From NCBI RefSeq assembly GCF_042850985.1, contig NZ_AP031415.1, positions 434,001 to 498,000 on the forward strand: DNA of 64,000 bases, written 5' to 3'. Under the pieces are notes generated by a model. It saw nothing but the letters and a program-made list of their open reading frames with translations. It did no database searches and had not been told where the DNA came from. The stretch comes from Allocoprobacillus sp002160865 (GTDB taxonomy: Bacteria; Bacillota_I; Bacilli_A; Erysipelotrichales; Coprobacillaceae). Below are positions 1 through 8,186 of the stretch, piece by piece (positions within the stretch are counted from its first letter, which is position 1; every line of letters begins with the position of its first letter). A program made the position numbers and the translations under genes.

Positions 1-2
1 GA

Positions 3-887
3 AGTTTTGGTGAAGGATTTATGATTATTGATCAATCACCATCAGCTATTGATGAAACAGCTATTAAAAATACAGCCATTAAAATTGTTATGAGATTGCC
101 TAATAAGGAAGATTGTGAAGCTATGGGTGCTGCATTAAGTTTAAACGAAGAACAAATAAAAGAATTAAGCAGATTAGATATTGGTGTTGCAGCTATTTAT
201 CATGTCGGATGGACTAATACATTGCTTGCTAAAATGGGAAATATCTGGAATAACCATGTACTAGGAACACGACAAGATGTCATTTATGATCGAAATAATT
301 ATATAAGGGTTAAAGGAGCTGTTGTTCAATTTTTATTCAGTCGAATTTATGACAAAGATTATTATGATTTAAGAAATGATACAATTGATTTGGTGAAAGA
401 ATTAACCGCAAAAGGTCAGGTAAATATTTTATCAGAAGATAAAATTCAAGAAATTATTTTAGATATATCTGTTTTCTTTGAAAATAGTGCCTCTTTGTTT
501 GAAAAGAACAATCATAATCGACTGAAAGGGGTTTATCGTGATTTTATGTTTGACTTTTTGAGATTAACCAGTGTTTTTAAAATCTTTCCATTAAATATTG
601 TTGATCACCTTGATTTATTTTCAACTCCAAAACAAAAAGATATCAATGAGGCTTTGAGATGGGGAAAAAATATTAAAGAGGTGATTGGGCAATATTTAGT
701 TATGCCTCTAGAAGTAGATCCTGTATCACATTATAGTTGGCCATCAAATCCTTATCAAGCAGAACTATTTAATGATATTTTTCATGATATTTTATTTTCT
801 TATAGTCAAAAATATTGGTCTATGACTGGTAGTGATAAATATCAAATAGCTATAGATATTTTAAATTCTCAAAAATTTTTTAGGTGA
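3..887 (+). CDS. HerA/VirB4-like P-loop ATPase, C-terminal part (5' end outside window)
   Basis: The frame is open from the first base, and the six codons before the first ATG (21) read SFGEGF, so this is the tail of a longer protein. The segment IIDQSPSAID, then NTAIKIVMRL and a GLNEEQIKELSRL-like stretch, matches the strand and arginine-finger region that follows Walker B in HerA/DUF87 ATPases (compare DQSPS..D..V..NT..KI..RL). Walker A would lie upstream of the window. The last 200 residues are a family-specific helical region I do not recognise. The stop is 6 bp before a nuclease toxin gene, so the two are probably co-transcribed. HerA-type ATPases pump DNA or protein or partner with nucleases; export of the downstream toxin is inference. 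Confidence 0.7.
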   Translation, partial: SFGEGFMIIDQSPSAIDETAIKNTAIKIVMRLPNKEDCEAMGAALSLNEEQIKELSRLDIGVAAIYHVGWTNTLLAKMGNIWNNHVLGTRQDVIYDRNNYIRVKGAVVQFLFSRIYDKDYYDLRNDTIDLVKELTAKGQVNILSEDKIQEIILDISVFFENSASLFEKNNHNRLKGVYRDFMFDFLRLTSVFKIFPLNIVDHLDLFSTPKQKDINEALRWGKNIKEVIGQYLVMPLEVDPVSHYSWPSNPYQAELFNDIFHDILFSYSQKYWSMTGSDKYQIAIDILNSQKFFR

Positions 888-893
888 TGATAA

Positions 894-1406
894 ATGAAAA
901 GAAATATTGAAGATTTAGAAGATGAAGTTGATGAAACAAAAGAAAATGATGATCATTTTCAGTCAACTTATCGATTAAAAGAAAACTATGAGTATGAGAA
1001 AAATGGGTATCATTATGAAACAGATTCCAAAGGTAGAATTAAAGAAGCATCTGGTGTGTTGCATCTAGGAGAAGGAAAGAGATATGGGAATCACCAATTA
1101 GAGGCAGGACATGAAGATCGTAAAGAAAATGATGAAGGTGGACATATTATTGCATCACGATTTGAAGGATCTGGGAAAATAGATAACTTAGTTGCGATGG
1201 ATAAAGGATTAAATCGTAATGAATATAAAGCTTTGGAAGAAAGCTGGGCAAAGGATATTTCTGAGGGAAAAAAAGTTGATGTTGATATAAAAATGATTTA
1301 TAAAGGCGAGAGTGAACGTCCGGACCGTTTTAGAATTTCTTATCGTATAGAAAATGAAAATGGTGATGTTAAATATTATTCTAAAACTTTTAGAAACGGA
1401 GGATAG
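894..1406 (+). CDS. DNA/RNA non-specific endonuclease toxin (Endonuclease_NS_2-like)
   Basis: The C-terminal 120 residues carry the signature of the NS_2 nuclease domain found at the ends of LXG/YeeF-type polymorphic toxins: a GYHYETDSKGR lead-in, then DEGGHIIASRF with the presumed catalytic His84, then IDNLVAMDKGLNRNEYK. The N-terminal 30 residues are very acidic and no LXG or other trafficking domain is present, so this is a stand-alone toxin module, not a full LXG protein. AGGTGATG precedes the ATG. The gene sits 6 bp after the ATPase and 2 bp before a YezG-like immunity gene, the usual toxin-immunity order. The predicted product degrades nucleic acid in competitors unless neutralised. Confidence 0.82.
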   Translation: MKRNIEDLEDEVDETKENDDHFQSTYRLKENYEYEKNGYHYETDSKGRIKEASGVLHLGEGKRYGNHQLEAGHEDRKENDEGGHIIASRFEGSGKIDNLVAMDKGLNRNEYKALEESWAKDISEGKKVDVDIKMIYKGESERPDRFRISYRIENENGDVKYYSKTFRNGG

Positions 1407-1408
1407 AT

Positions 1409-1840
1409 ATGGCAACAACAAAGGAAAATCAAGATAAAATGAATAAATATTTTAAAGATTTAGCTTTTCACTTAAATAATGCATTACCAGAAAATTGGTA
1501 TCATGTTGTTTTAGGTTCTTTCTATTATATAAAAGAAGATCACTTGATGGATAATTATCAAATTTACTATCAATATTCACCAGGTGATGATTATTTAGAC
1601 TTGCTGAAAGAGTTTTGGGAAGGAACGGAAGATGATTTAAGAGAAGATAGCATAGATGAAGTTAGCCTTATTCTACAGGATATTCATGATTATTGTAAAA
1701 AATGTGGAGATGATTGGAGAGAAATGACATTTGATTTTTATGTGAATGGCCATTATGATGTTCATTTTCAATATGATGATATTGATGATTTTAATGAACT
1801 TTATATTAATATGTGGCAAGCTGAACATTTTGAATATTAA
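1409..1840 (+). CDS. YezG-like (DUF600) immunity protein
   Basis: This small acidic protein of 143 residues starts 2 bp after the nuclease stop, with GGAGG upstream. Its pattern resembles YezG/DUF600 immunity proteins, which protect against NS_2-type nucleases: an N-terminal helix with LPENWYHVVL, a beta strand with IYYQYSPG, and a C-terminal W..MTFDFYVNGHYDVHFQYDD strand pair. The position directly after the toxin agrees. It probably binds and blocks the nuclease in the producing cell. The family call rests on recalled sequence pattern; the immunity role also rests on gene order. Confidence 0.65.
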   Translation: MATTKENQDKMNKYFKDLAFHLNNALPENWYHVVLGSFYYIKEDHLMDNYQIYYQYSPGDDYLDLLKEFWEGTEDDLREDSIDEVSLILQDIHDYCKKCGDDWREMTFDFYVNGHYDVHFQYDDIDDFNELYINMWQAEHFEY

Positions 1841-1848
1841 TTAAGTAT

Positions 1849-2937
1849 ATGTCTAGAAAAGATAATGTCAATAATGTCATTTATTATTTATCCAATAAAA
1901 AACCAAACTTCCAAATTTTTAAATCTTCCATAAGTTTTGAAAAAATATTAAAAGAAGTTTTAATTCAAGAACCACGATTATTATTTTATATAAGTAGCTA
2001 TTCTTATTCTTATACAAAAAATAGTCGTTTAAGTATGATAGCTGATTATACAGTAACTATAGACTATAATCAAAATGCTCCTGACTCATTGGACGATATT
2101 ACCATTGATGATGGTACATATACATTATTAAATTATAAATCACTTTCTAATCCAGAAAAACTATATTTTATTTCAGATGGGCATAGTGATTTATCTCAGC
2201 GTATTATAGACTCTTTTCATAATTTTCATATTCGATATGAAGGTTTATATAAAGTTGAAAATAATTCAATAACATTTGATCAATTATCAGATAATATTGC
2301 TCTAACAACAAAATTTACATATTGTTTACCTCTTAATCAGTTAAATCAGAAAAAAAGACAAGCTGAATTTAAGGCAAATCAGATAGCAAAAGATTTAACA
2401 GGAGGACTCGTTATACCTCCTTTTGTAAAAGTTTTTTTAGCTTTTTCATACTTGCAACAAAATACATCGTATGATCATCGAGCATATAATAATTTAGCAA
2501 TGGATTTAGAGTCAATTACGATAGATCCGGCACCTCATCTTTCATATGGACCTTTAGTTGAAGGGAGAGGAATTTGTTCTGGTATAGCATATGCTTTTAA
2601 GACATTAATGGAATCTTTAAATATTGAATGTATGGTTATTCATGGTATATTAAACGAAGATTCAAGTATGGATCATGCATGGAATTTGGTCAGGATTAAT
2701 AATCAATACTATCATGTTGATGCAACGTGTGGAATTGAACAAGGAGTATGCGTAAGTAGTTTTATGAAGTGTGATAGTCAAATGAATGGATATCATTGGG
2801 ATCAAGAATTTTTTCCAAGAGCTACTGGTAGACATTTTAATTATGATTTTATAGAAGATTGGCTTATTGATAATGGTGAAGATTTAGTTGATTCTGGTAT
2901 TGATAGTCAGTTTGTTTTTCCAGATGTAATTGAATGA
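1849..2937 (+). CDS. transglutaminase-like cysteine protease-fold protein
   Basis: The C-terminal half holds a transglutaminase-like core with all three catalytic positions: Cys243 in GRGICSGIA, His276 in MDHAWNLV and Asp291 in YHVDATCG. The N-terminal 190 residues are rich in beta-type sequence and I do not recognise them. No signal peptide or membrane segment is visible, so the protein appears cytoplasmic unless exported by another route. It starts 8 bp after the immunity gene with only a weak ribosome site, suggesting translational coupling. Bacterial members of this fold act as peptidases, deamidases or protein crosslinkers; which applies here is unknown. Its place in the toxin cassette suggests an effector or a processing enzyme. 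Confidence 0.75.
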   Translation: MSRKDNVNNVIYYLSNKKPNFQIFKSSISFEKILKEVLIQEPRLLFYISSYSYSYTKNSRLSMIADYTVTIDYNQNAPDSLDDITIDDGTYTLLNYKSLSNPEKLYFISDGHSDLSQRIIDSFHNFHIRYEGLYKVENNSITFDQLSDNIALTTKFTYCLPLNQLNQKKRQAEFKANQIAKDLTGGLVIPPFVKVFLAFSYLQQNTSYDHRAYNNLAMDLESITIDPAPHLSYGPLVEGRGICSGIAYAFKTLMESLNIECMVIHGILNEDSSMDHAWNLVRINNQYYHVDATCGIEQGVCVSSFMKCDSQMNGYHWDQEFFPRATGRHFNYDFIEDWLIDNGEDLVDSGIDSQFVFPDVIE

Positions 2938-3047
2938 TGAAATTAATTTAAATGTTCATAAGAAAATAAAATTTATAGTTATGTATTCATCTTTTTGATG
3001 TATGAGTTGTTGTTAAAAATGTATGGTAAAAAGGTGGCGAATATATA

Positions 3048-4091
3048 ATGGAACATTTCTTGTTGCATGGCAAAAATTTAGGTAATAATAGATGTTTATT
3101 AGGAAATATCTTGTTATATTGTATATTTCTGGATGATGAAGAAAGTGAATGGGATAATTATAGTAAAAATATAGTCAAAGAGAAAGTACAACAAGCAATA
3201 ACGATTATAAAGAATAATGCAAGATATTATCAGGTTAATGTTGAAGTTACGTCACAGTATTACAATGATAAGGTTTTGTTGAAGACTGGATTTCGTACAA
3301 GATTGTTTTATGATTACATGAATCAAAATAAACAAAAATATTTAAAGCAATCTGAATCTTTAAAATGCAATCATTTATATGATGAAGTTAGTTTTTTGTT
3401 TTTTGTGAATAAGAAAAGTACCTCATATGCAAATATATGTCAAAAAGAATATCCAAATGAAATTGAATATGCAATGGTTTTTGTCAAAAATGTTACATGT
3501 CTAGAGGCGACTATTGTCCATGAAACTCTACATTTATTTGGAGCAGTAGACTTTTATATTATGAAAAATATCAAAGATTTAGCGTTACATTATTTTCCTG
3601 ATAGTATTATGTTAAGTACTTATCAACATAATAAAGTTGATGAATTGACAGCATATATTATTGGATGGAGAGATTATGCAAATCCACAGGCTAATTATTT
3701 TTTATACAAAACACGTTTGATTACTCAACAAATGTATCTTGATGAATATAATGCAAAATATAGTGTAAGTAAAGGAACTATTGAGTTTAGTACTGGTATA
3801 TATAATGGTGAAATAGAAAATGGTCACCCTAAAGGTTATGGGAAAATTGTGTTTACTGATGAATCAATTTACGAAGGACAATGGGATGTTTTACGTAATG
3901 GGGAAGGAAAAACTATATTTAAAGATGGGACAATACTCAAAGGAAAATGGAAAAATGATCAATGTATTGAGGGAACTTATTATTATCCAAATGGCACAAT
4001 TCTTAGCGGAAAGTGGGCTGATGGGGAAATGATAGAAGGTATCTTTTATTATATGGATGGAAAAACAGGCCATTATAAAAAAGACAAGTAA
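3048..4091 (+). CDS. zincin-type metallopeptidase fused to C-terminal MORN repeats
   Basis: Residues 158-168 read HETLHLFGAVD, a full HExxHxxGxxD zinc motif of metzincin type. Residues about 245-335 contain four MORN-like repeats of about 23 residues (Y.GE.ENGHPKGYGKI, YEGQW....GEGK, LKGKW, LSGKW). MORN repeats usually bind lipids or proteins, so they may place the peptidase on a target. There is no signal peptide. A good Shine-Dalgarno site (AAAGGTGG) lies upstream of the ATG, and the 110 bp gap from the transglutaminase gene could hold a separate promoter. I know of no named family with this architecture. Substrate and role are unknown; an effector or processing enzyme of the cassette is inference. 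Confidence 0.7.
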   Translation: MEHFLLHGKNLGNNRCLLGNILLYCIFLDDEESEWDNYSKNIVKEKVQQAITIIKNNARYYQVNVEVTSQYYNDKVLLKTGFRTRLFYDYMNQNKQKYLKQSESLKCNHLYDEVSFLFFVNKKSTSYANICQKEYPNEIEYAMVFVKNVTCLEATIVHETLHLFGAVDFYIMKNIKDLALHYFPDSIMLSTYQHNKVDELTAYIIGWRDYANPQANYFLYKTRLITQQMYLDEYNAKYSVSKGTIEFSTGIYNGEIENGHPKGYGKIVFTDESIYEGQWDVLRNGEGKTIFKDGTILKGKWKNDQCIEGTYYYPNGTILSGKWADGEMIEGIFYYMDGKTGHYKKDK

Positions 4092-4144
4092 TTACATACA
4101 ATAACTTTTGAACTATGCTAATTTTATAAAGACATAAAATTGAT

Positions 4145-4178
4145 TATAATTGACATATGTCAATTATAACTATATAAT
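4145..4178 (+). promoter_or_regulatory. promoter with perfect 24-bp palindrome over the -35
   Basis: A 24-bp perfect palindrome (half site TATAATTGACAT) spans 4145-4168. Within it TTGACA (4150-4155) lies exactly 17 bp before TATAAT (4173-4178), so the palindrome covers the -35 box of the promoter of the next gene. This is the layout of a repressor operator. The next gene encodes a DUF134 helix-turn-helix protein, so autoregulation is plausible but inferred. Confidence 0.7.
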
Positions 4179-4182
4179 GTGA

Positions 4183-4866
4183 ATGGTGATAATCATAGGA
4201 AGACAAAATAGGGTAAAGAAAATTGGAAAGATGCCCGAATATAGAAGATTTACAAGTGAAAAAAAAGATTGTCTAAAAATTATTTTATCATTAGAGGAAT
4301 ATGAAACAATAAGATTAATTGATTATTTGAGTTATAGCCAATTGGAATGTGCTCAAATGATGGAAATATCGAGAAGTAGTGTTGTTTCATTATATCATAG
4401 TGCAAGAAATAAGATTTCCAGATTTATCATTGAAGGTCATACTATGGAAATAGATGGCGGTCATTATCAATTAGAGTATAGTGAAGGAGAAAGAGAAATG
4501 AAAATTGCAGTAACATGTGTTGAAGGAGAAGTATTTCAACATTTTGGACATTGTCCTAGCTTTTTAGTTTGTGATATTAAAGATGGGAAAATTGATTCAT
4601 CACAGATGATTGATACTTCTACGTCTGGATGTAGTGCATTAGCAGGTGTTTTATCACAATTAGGTGTTGATACTGTGATTTGTGGAGGTATTGGTGGAGG
4701 TGCTAAAAATCACCTCAATGCTGCTGGAATAAAAGTTTTACCAGGAGCAAGTGGTAATGCTTTGGCACAGGTTCAAAGTTACATTGAAGGAACTTTGAAT
4801 TATAATCCAGAAACAGAATGCAATCATCATGAACATGAATGTCAAGGACAGCATCATTGTCACTAA
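4183..4866 (+). CDS. DUF134 DNA-binding domain fused to NifX/NifB-type cofactor-binding domain
   Basis: Residues 1-95 match the DUF134 family, with MPEYRRF followed by a helix-turn-helix around EYETIRLIDYLSYSQLECAQMM and SSVVSLYHSARNKI. Residues 106-210 are a dinitrogenase iron-molybdenum cofactor (NifX/NafY) fold, MKIAVTCVEGEVFQHFGHCPSF to the glycine-rich ICGGIGGGAKN. The C-terminal tail is His/Cys-rich (HHEHECQGQHHCH), suggesting metal binding. No nif genes are near, so a role in metal or Fe-S sensing is more likely than nitrogenase maturation. The start is uncertain because no strong ribosome site precedes the ATG at 4183. A second ATG at 4498 has a strong site (GAAGGAGA) and could yield the NifX domain alone. 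Confidence 0.8.
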   Translation: MVIIIGRQNRVKKIGKMPEYRRFTSEKKDCLKIILSLEEYETIRLIDYLSYSQLECAQMMEISRSSVVSLYHSARNKISRFIIEGHTMEIDGGHYQLEYSEGEREMKIAVTCVEGEVFQHFGHCPSFLVCDIKDGKIDSSQMIDTSTSGCSALAGVLSQLGVDTVICGGIGGGAKNHLNAAGIKVLPGASGNALAQVQSYIEGTLNYNPETECNHHEHECQGQHHCH

Positions 4867-4872
4867 AATAAT

Positions 4873-4910
4873 TCTGCTAACAACAAAACTTAGCAGGATT
4901 TCTTTTTTTT
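4873..4910 (+). terminator. rho-independent terminator
   Basis: The stem TCTGCTAA / TTAGCAGG, with a 9-base loop, is followed by a run of T. It ends the DUF134-NifX transcript. Confidence 0.85.
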
Positions 4911-4946
4911 ATGTTATAATCAAGATAAAGAAAGCGAGGATAAGTT

Positions 4947-5750
4947 ATGAATCACATCAAGCTCGTGTTGGTAGATATAGATGGAACATTACTGAATGAT
5001 AATGGCATAGTCACACCTAAAACAATAGCAGCAATTAAAAAATTAAAAGAAAAACATATTTTATTTGGTATCGCAACTGGACGTACACCTTATGCTGTCA
5101 AACATTTGATTAAAGACTGGAAAATAGATGAGTATGTAGATATTATTATGGGATTTAATGGCGGTTGTTATTTTGATATGAGAACTCAAAATATGTTTTC
5201 ATGTTATTTATTGGACGGAAAATACATTCCAATGATATTCAATGAATTTAAAGAATTTCATTTTAATGCAGGGATTTATGATCAAGAATCTTTCCATGTT
5301 TTAAAAGAAGATGATTTTGCTAAAAATATAGCAATAAAAAATAAATTACCACTTGTTGTTGATGGATTAAAACCATATTATCATAAACAGATAGAAAAAA
5401 TGATATTTATGGCTGAAAAAGAAGAAATTCAAAAAATAAGTCAGCATTATCAAATGAATTCACATTCTCATTATCGAGGTGTTCAATCTACAGCTATATT
5501 ATTTGAGTTTTTAAATCCAGAGCTTTCTAAATCAAAAGGTATTCAAAAATTGTGTCAAGATTTACATTTACCACTAGATAGTATTTTAACTTTTGGTGAT
5601 GAATTAAATGACTATGAAATGATTAAAGATTATATTGGTGTGGCGATGGGAAATGCCAATCCACAAATTAAAGAGGTTGCAAAATACATAACAACATCCA
5701 ATAATGAAGATGGTATTGCGCAATTTTTAATATCTCAACAGATTATTTAA
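4947..5750 (+). CDS. Cof-type HAD-superfamily phosphatase
   Basis: The N-terminal DIDGTLL motif (nucleophile Asp at residue 9) and the C-terminal TFGDELNDYEMI motif (metal-binding Asp residues) define a class-IIB Cof/YidA-type HAD hydrolase. The length of 267 residues is normal. The large cap domain implies small sugar-phosphate or cofactor-phosphate substrates. The start follows an AGCGAGGA ribosome site, with a separate terminator upstream. The esterase gene begins 20 bp downstream and probably shares the transcript. The exact substrate cannot be told from sequence. Confidence 0.85.
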   Translation: MNHIKLVLVDIDGTLLNDNGIVTPKTIAAIKKLKEKHILFGIATGRTPYAVKHLIKDWKIDEYVDIIMGFNGGCYFDMRTQNMFSCYLLDGKYIPMIFNEFKEFHFNAGIYDQESFHVLKEDDFAKNIAIKNKLPLVVDGLKPYYHKQIEKMIFMAEKEEIQKISQHYQMNSHSHYRGVQSTAILFEFLNPELSKSKGIQKLCQDLHLPLDSILTFGDELNDYEMIKDYIGVAMGNANPQIKEVAKYITTSNNEDGIAQFLISQQII

Positions 5751-5770
5751 AAAGTAAAGAGGAGAATAGA

Positions 5771-6517
5771 ATGATAGAAAAGTTTGATGTTTATATAGAG
5801 CCATTTCAATTATGGCGTACTATGCATATTTATTTGCCAAATAATTATTATGAATCTCATGAAAGATACCCTGTTATGTATATGTATGATGGACATAATC
5901 TCTTTAATGATCAGGATGCAACTTATGGAAAATCATGGGGACTTTCAGATTTTTTAGACCATTATGATAAACCATTTATTATTGTAGGAATGGAATGTAA
6001 TCATAAAGGCCATGAAAGACTAAATGAATATTGCCCATATGATGTTGAAAATGGATTTTTTGGTCCTATTACTGGAAAAGGTCAAATCTATATGGATTGG
6101 GTTGTGAATGAATTAAAACCGATGATTGATCAAAAATATCGAACAATACCATTTAGAGAGTGTACCGGTATTGGGGGAAGTTCTATGGGTGGATTAATGG
6201 CCTTTTATACTGTCATCCATTATAATCAACTCTTTTCTAAAGCAGCCTGTTTATCTCCGGCACTTTCTTTATGTATCCATCAACTACAAGAAGAAATGAA
6301 TCATCATGATTTGAATAAAGATACACGTGTTTATTGGAGTTTTGGAACAGGTGAAGTTTCCAATGTTCAATATTTCTTAAAAAACATTCAGTTATTTAAT
6401 GATGAAATTGTCCGCCGCGAGGCTCAAAGTTATATACATATAGTGAGAAATGGTGGACATAATGAAGCAACTTGGGGAAAACAAAATCAATTGTACTTTG
6501 ATGTGTTGTGGAAATAA
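5771..6517 (+). CDS. esterase-D-type alpha/beta hydrolase
   Basis: A 248-residue protein of the putative esterase family (Esterase D / YbbA-like). It has PVMYMYDGHNLF near the N-terminus, a nucleophile elbow GSSMG with Ser138, an acidic region and a late His in NGGHNEATW. There is no signal peptide, so it is probably cytoplasmic. The ribosome site is AAGAGGAG. It follows the HAD gene by 20 bp and is closed by a strong hairpin. Likely hydrolyses acyl esters of sugars or siderophore-like compounds; the substrate is unknown. Confidence 0.82.
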   Translation: MIEKFDVYIEPFQLWRTMHIYLPNNYYESHERYPVMYMYDGHNLFNDQDATYGKSWGLSDFLDHYDKPFIIVGMECNHKGHERLNEYCPYDVENGFFGPITGKGQIYMDWVVNELKPMIDQKYRTIPFRECTGIGGSSMGGLMAFYTVIHYNQLFSKAACLSPALSLCIHQLQEEMNHHDLNKDTRVYWSFGTGEVSNVQYFLKNIQLFNDEIVRREAQSYIHIVRNGGHNEATWGKQNQLYFDVLWK

Positions 6518-6518
6518 T

Positions 6519-6556
6519 TATGTGGAGCCTATTGATTGGCTCCACATATTTTTTCT
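6519..6556. terminator. bidirectional terminator between esterase and LysR genes
   Basis: The perfect stem TGTGGAGCC / GGCTCCACA with an 8-base loop and a T-rich tail lies between convergent genes and can serve both. Confidence 0.85.
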
Positions 6557-6572
6557 TTATAGCTATATGTTT

Positions 6573-7463
6573 TTATTGACTCAATTCTTGAATTGTGTCT
6601 TGAACAATATTTAAGAAATATTGAGATGCTCTTGTGAGAATCTGATATTTTTTCCATATAAAATAATAAGGAACTTCAATATGTGGAGAAAGTGGTCTAA
6701 AACAAAGTGAAGAATCTCCAGTTGTATTGATAAGTTTATCAAAACAAATAGCATATCCGAGTCCATCTTCTACCATTAATGAAGCATTATACAACAAAGT
6801 ATAGGATGAAATAATATGAAGATGTTCAATATCGTTATGTAACCATTCAACCAAATCTGATATCTGTTGTAGTTCTTTAGATACAATCAATGGTTTATCT
6901 CGAAGATCTTCAAATGTAATACTTTCTTTTTGAGCTAATGGATCATCTTTCAACATAAGGACACCCCAATGATGTGAAAGTGGCAATAACATATGATTGT
7001 AATCATTAATCTTAGAATTGGGTGTCAATAATGCAAAATCAATCAAACCATTATCTAATTTTTCTATCACATCAGGAGCATTACCACTATGTATATGAAA
7101 TTGAATATCAGGATATTGGGCCTGTATCTTTTTGATAGCTTTAGTAATGATTTTTAAAGCGTGAGATTCACCAGATCCAATATAAATTTCACCTTTTAAA
7201 TGAGAATCAGTAGACCTTATTTCCAGTTCCGTTTTATCTACCAGATTCACAATTTCTTCAGCACGTTGACGGAGTATCATGCCTTCTTCTGTTAATGTGA
7301 TTTTTTTATTACTTCTTACAAATAAAGTTTTCCCTAGTTCATCTTCTAATTCTTTGATTTGACGAGATAAAGTGGGTTGTGTGATATGTAATTGTTGCGC
7401 TGCTCCTGATATTGTTTCTTCTCTGGCAATAGCTAGGAAATATTGTAAAACTCGTAATTCCAT
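6573..7463 (-). CDS. LysR-family transcriptional regulator
   Basis: This 296-residue protein has the standard LysR layout. A winged helix-turn-helix covers residues 1-60 (ELRVLQYFLAIAREETISGAAQQLHITQPTLSRQI split across the helices), then comes a linker helix and a periplasmic-binding-like effector domain from about residue 90. It reads away from the flavin reductase gene at 7561 and shares an intergenic region containing a perfect palindrome, the usual layout for a LysR protein controlling its divergent neighbour. The start has AAGGAGTG upstream. The effector is unknown. Confidence 0.9.
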   Translation of the reverse strand: MELRVLQYFLAIAREETISGAAQQLHITQPTLSRQIKELEDELGKTLFVRSNKKITLTEEGMILRQRAEEIVNLVDKTELEIRSTDSHLKGEIYIGSGESHALKIITKAIKKIQAQYPDIQFHIHSGNAPDVIEKLDNGLIDFALLTPNSKINDYNHMLLPLSHHWGVLMLKDDPLAQKESITFEDLRDKPLIVSKELQQISDLVEWLHNDIEHLHIISSYTLLYNASLMVEDGLGYAICFDKLINTTGDSSLCFRPLSPHIEVPYYFIWKKYQILTRASQYFLNIVQDTIQELSQ

Positions 7464-7495
7464 AATTGTTCACTCCTTTAGCTATATTATAACAC

Positions 7496-7516
7496 TATAT
7501 GCTTAGTAAGCATATA
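7496..7516. promoter_or_regulatory. perfect 21-bp palindrome, probable LysR operator
   Basis: Arms TATATGCTTA and TAAGCATATA flank a single central G. The palindrome lies between the divergent LysR and flavin reductase genes and contains the T-N11-A core typical of LysR boxes. Binding by the adjacent regulator is inferred from position. Confidence 0.7.
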
Positions 7517-7560
7517 ACTATATAAAGTATAAGTATTTGTTATAGGGGAGAGGGAGTGAT

Positions 7561-8133
7561 ATGATACAAATAGGAAAAGAGAGAAAAAGAATGCGTCGAA
7601 TACTTATTGTTGTTGGAAGTGGAAATATAAATGGGCATACGGATCAGTTGGCTAGGGCTTTTGAAAAAGGAGCTATTCAGGCAGGGCATGAAGTGAAACG
7701 AATTGTATTATCAAAAAATTTACAGGGATGTCAAGGCTGTGGTGCTTGTCAGATCAATCAACATCACTGTGTCATTCAAGATAGTATGCAGGAATATTAT
7801 GCCATGTTTGAATGGGCCGATACATTGGTACTGGCTTCACCCCTTTATTTCTGGTCTATTTCAGGAAGATTAAAGTGCTTTATTGATCGTTTATATGCGA
7901 TTTCTCAAAATGATGAATATCCATATAAAGAAACATTCTTATTGATGAGTGCTGGGGATAATCATTTTTGGACTTTTGAACAGGCATTATCTTTTTATTC
8001 TTTTTATACAAAGGCACTAGGCTGGAAAAGTTTAGGATCTGTTCTCGCTGGAGGTTGTCATGATGAATCACATCAACCCTATATTCCACCTTTAAAATTA
8101 CAGGAAGCATATGAAAAAGGTTTATCTTTATAA
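7561..8133 (+). CDS. NADPH-dependent FMN reductase / flavodoxin-family protein
   Basis: Residues 11-100 are a flavodoxin-like fold: RRILIVVGSGNINGHTDQLA (FMN phosphate loop), a cysteine cluster GCQGCGACQ typical of iron-sulfur-flavoprotein-like reductases, then LVLASPLYFWSISGRLKCFIDR. The length of 190 residues is normal. The upstream GGGGAGAGGGAG supports the ATG at 7561; an internal ATG at 7591 is the alternative. The product probably reduces flavins, quinones or nitro compounds in the cytoplasm and is likely controlled by the divergent LysR protein. Confidence 0.85.
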   Translation: MIQIGKERKRMRRILIVVGSGNINGHTDQLARAFEKGAIQAGHEVKRIVLSKNLQGCQGCGACQINQHHCVIQDSMQEYYAMFEWADTLVLASPLYFWSISGRLKCFIDRLYAISQNDEYPYKETFLLMSAGDNHFWTFEQALSFYSFYTKALGWKSLGSVLAGGCHDESHQPYIPPLKLQEAYEKGLSL

Positions 8134-8165
8134 AGGCGTTTTGATATAAACGTCTTTTCTTTTTA
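8132..8165 (+). terminator. rho-independent terminator
   Basis: The stem AAAGGCGTTT / AAACGTCTTT (one G-U pair) overlaps the stop codon of the flavin reductase gene and is followed by a T-rich tail. Confidence 0.75.
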
Positions 8166-8186
8166 TGATAAAATAAGAATAGAAGA

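Noticed and set aside
3820..4032. 70-residue frame within the MORN region
   Set aside because: Shadow of the MORN repeats in another frame.
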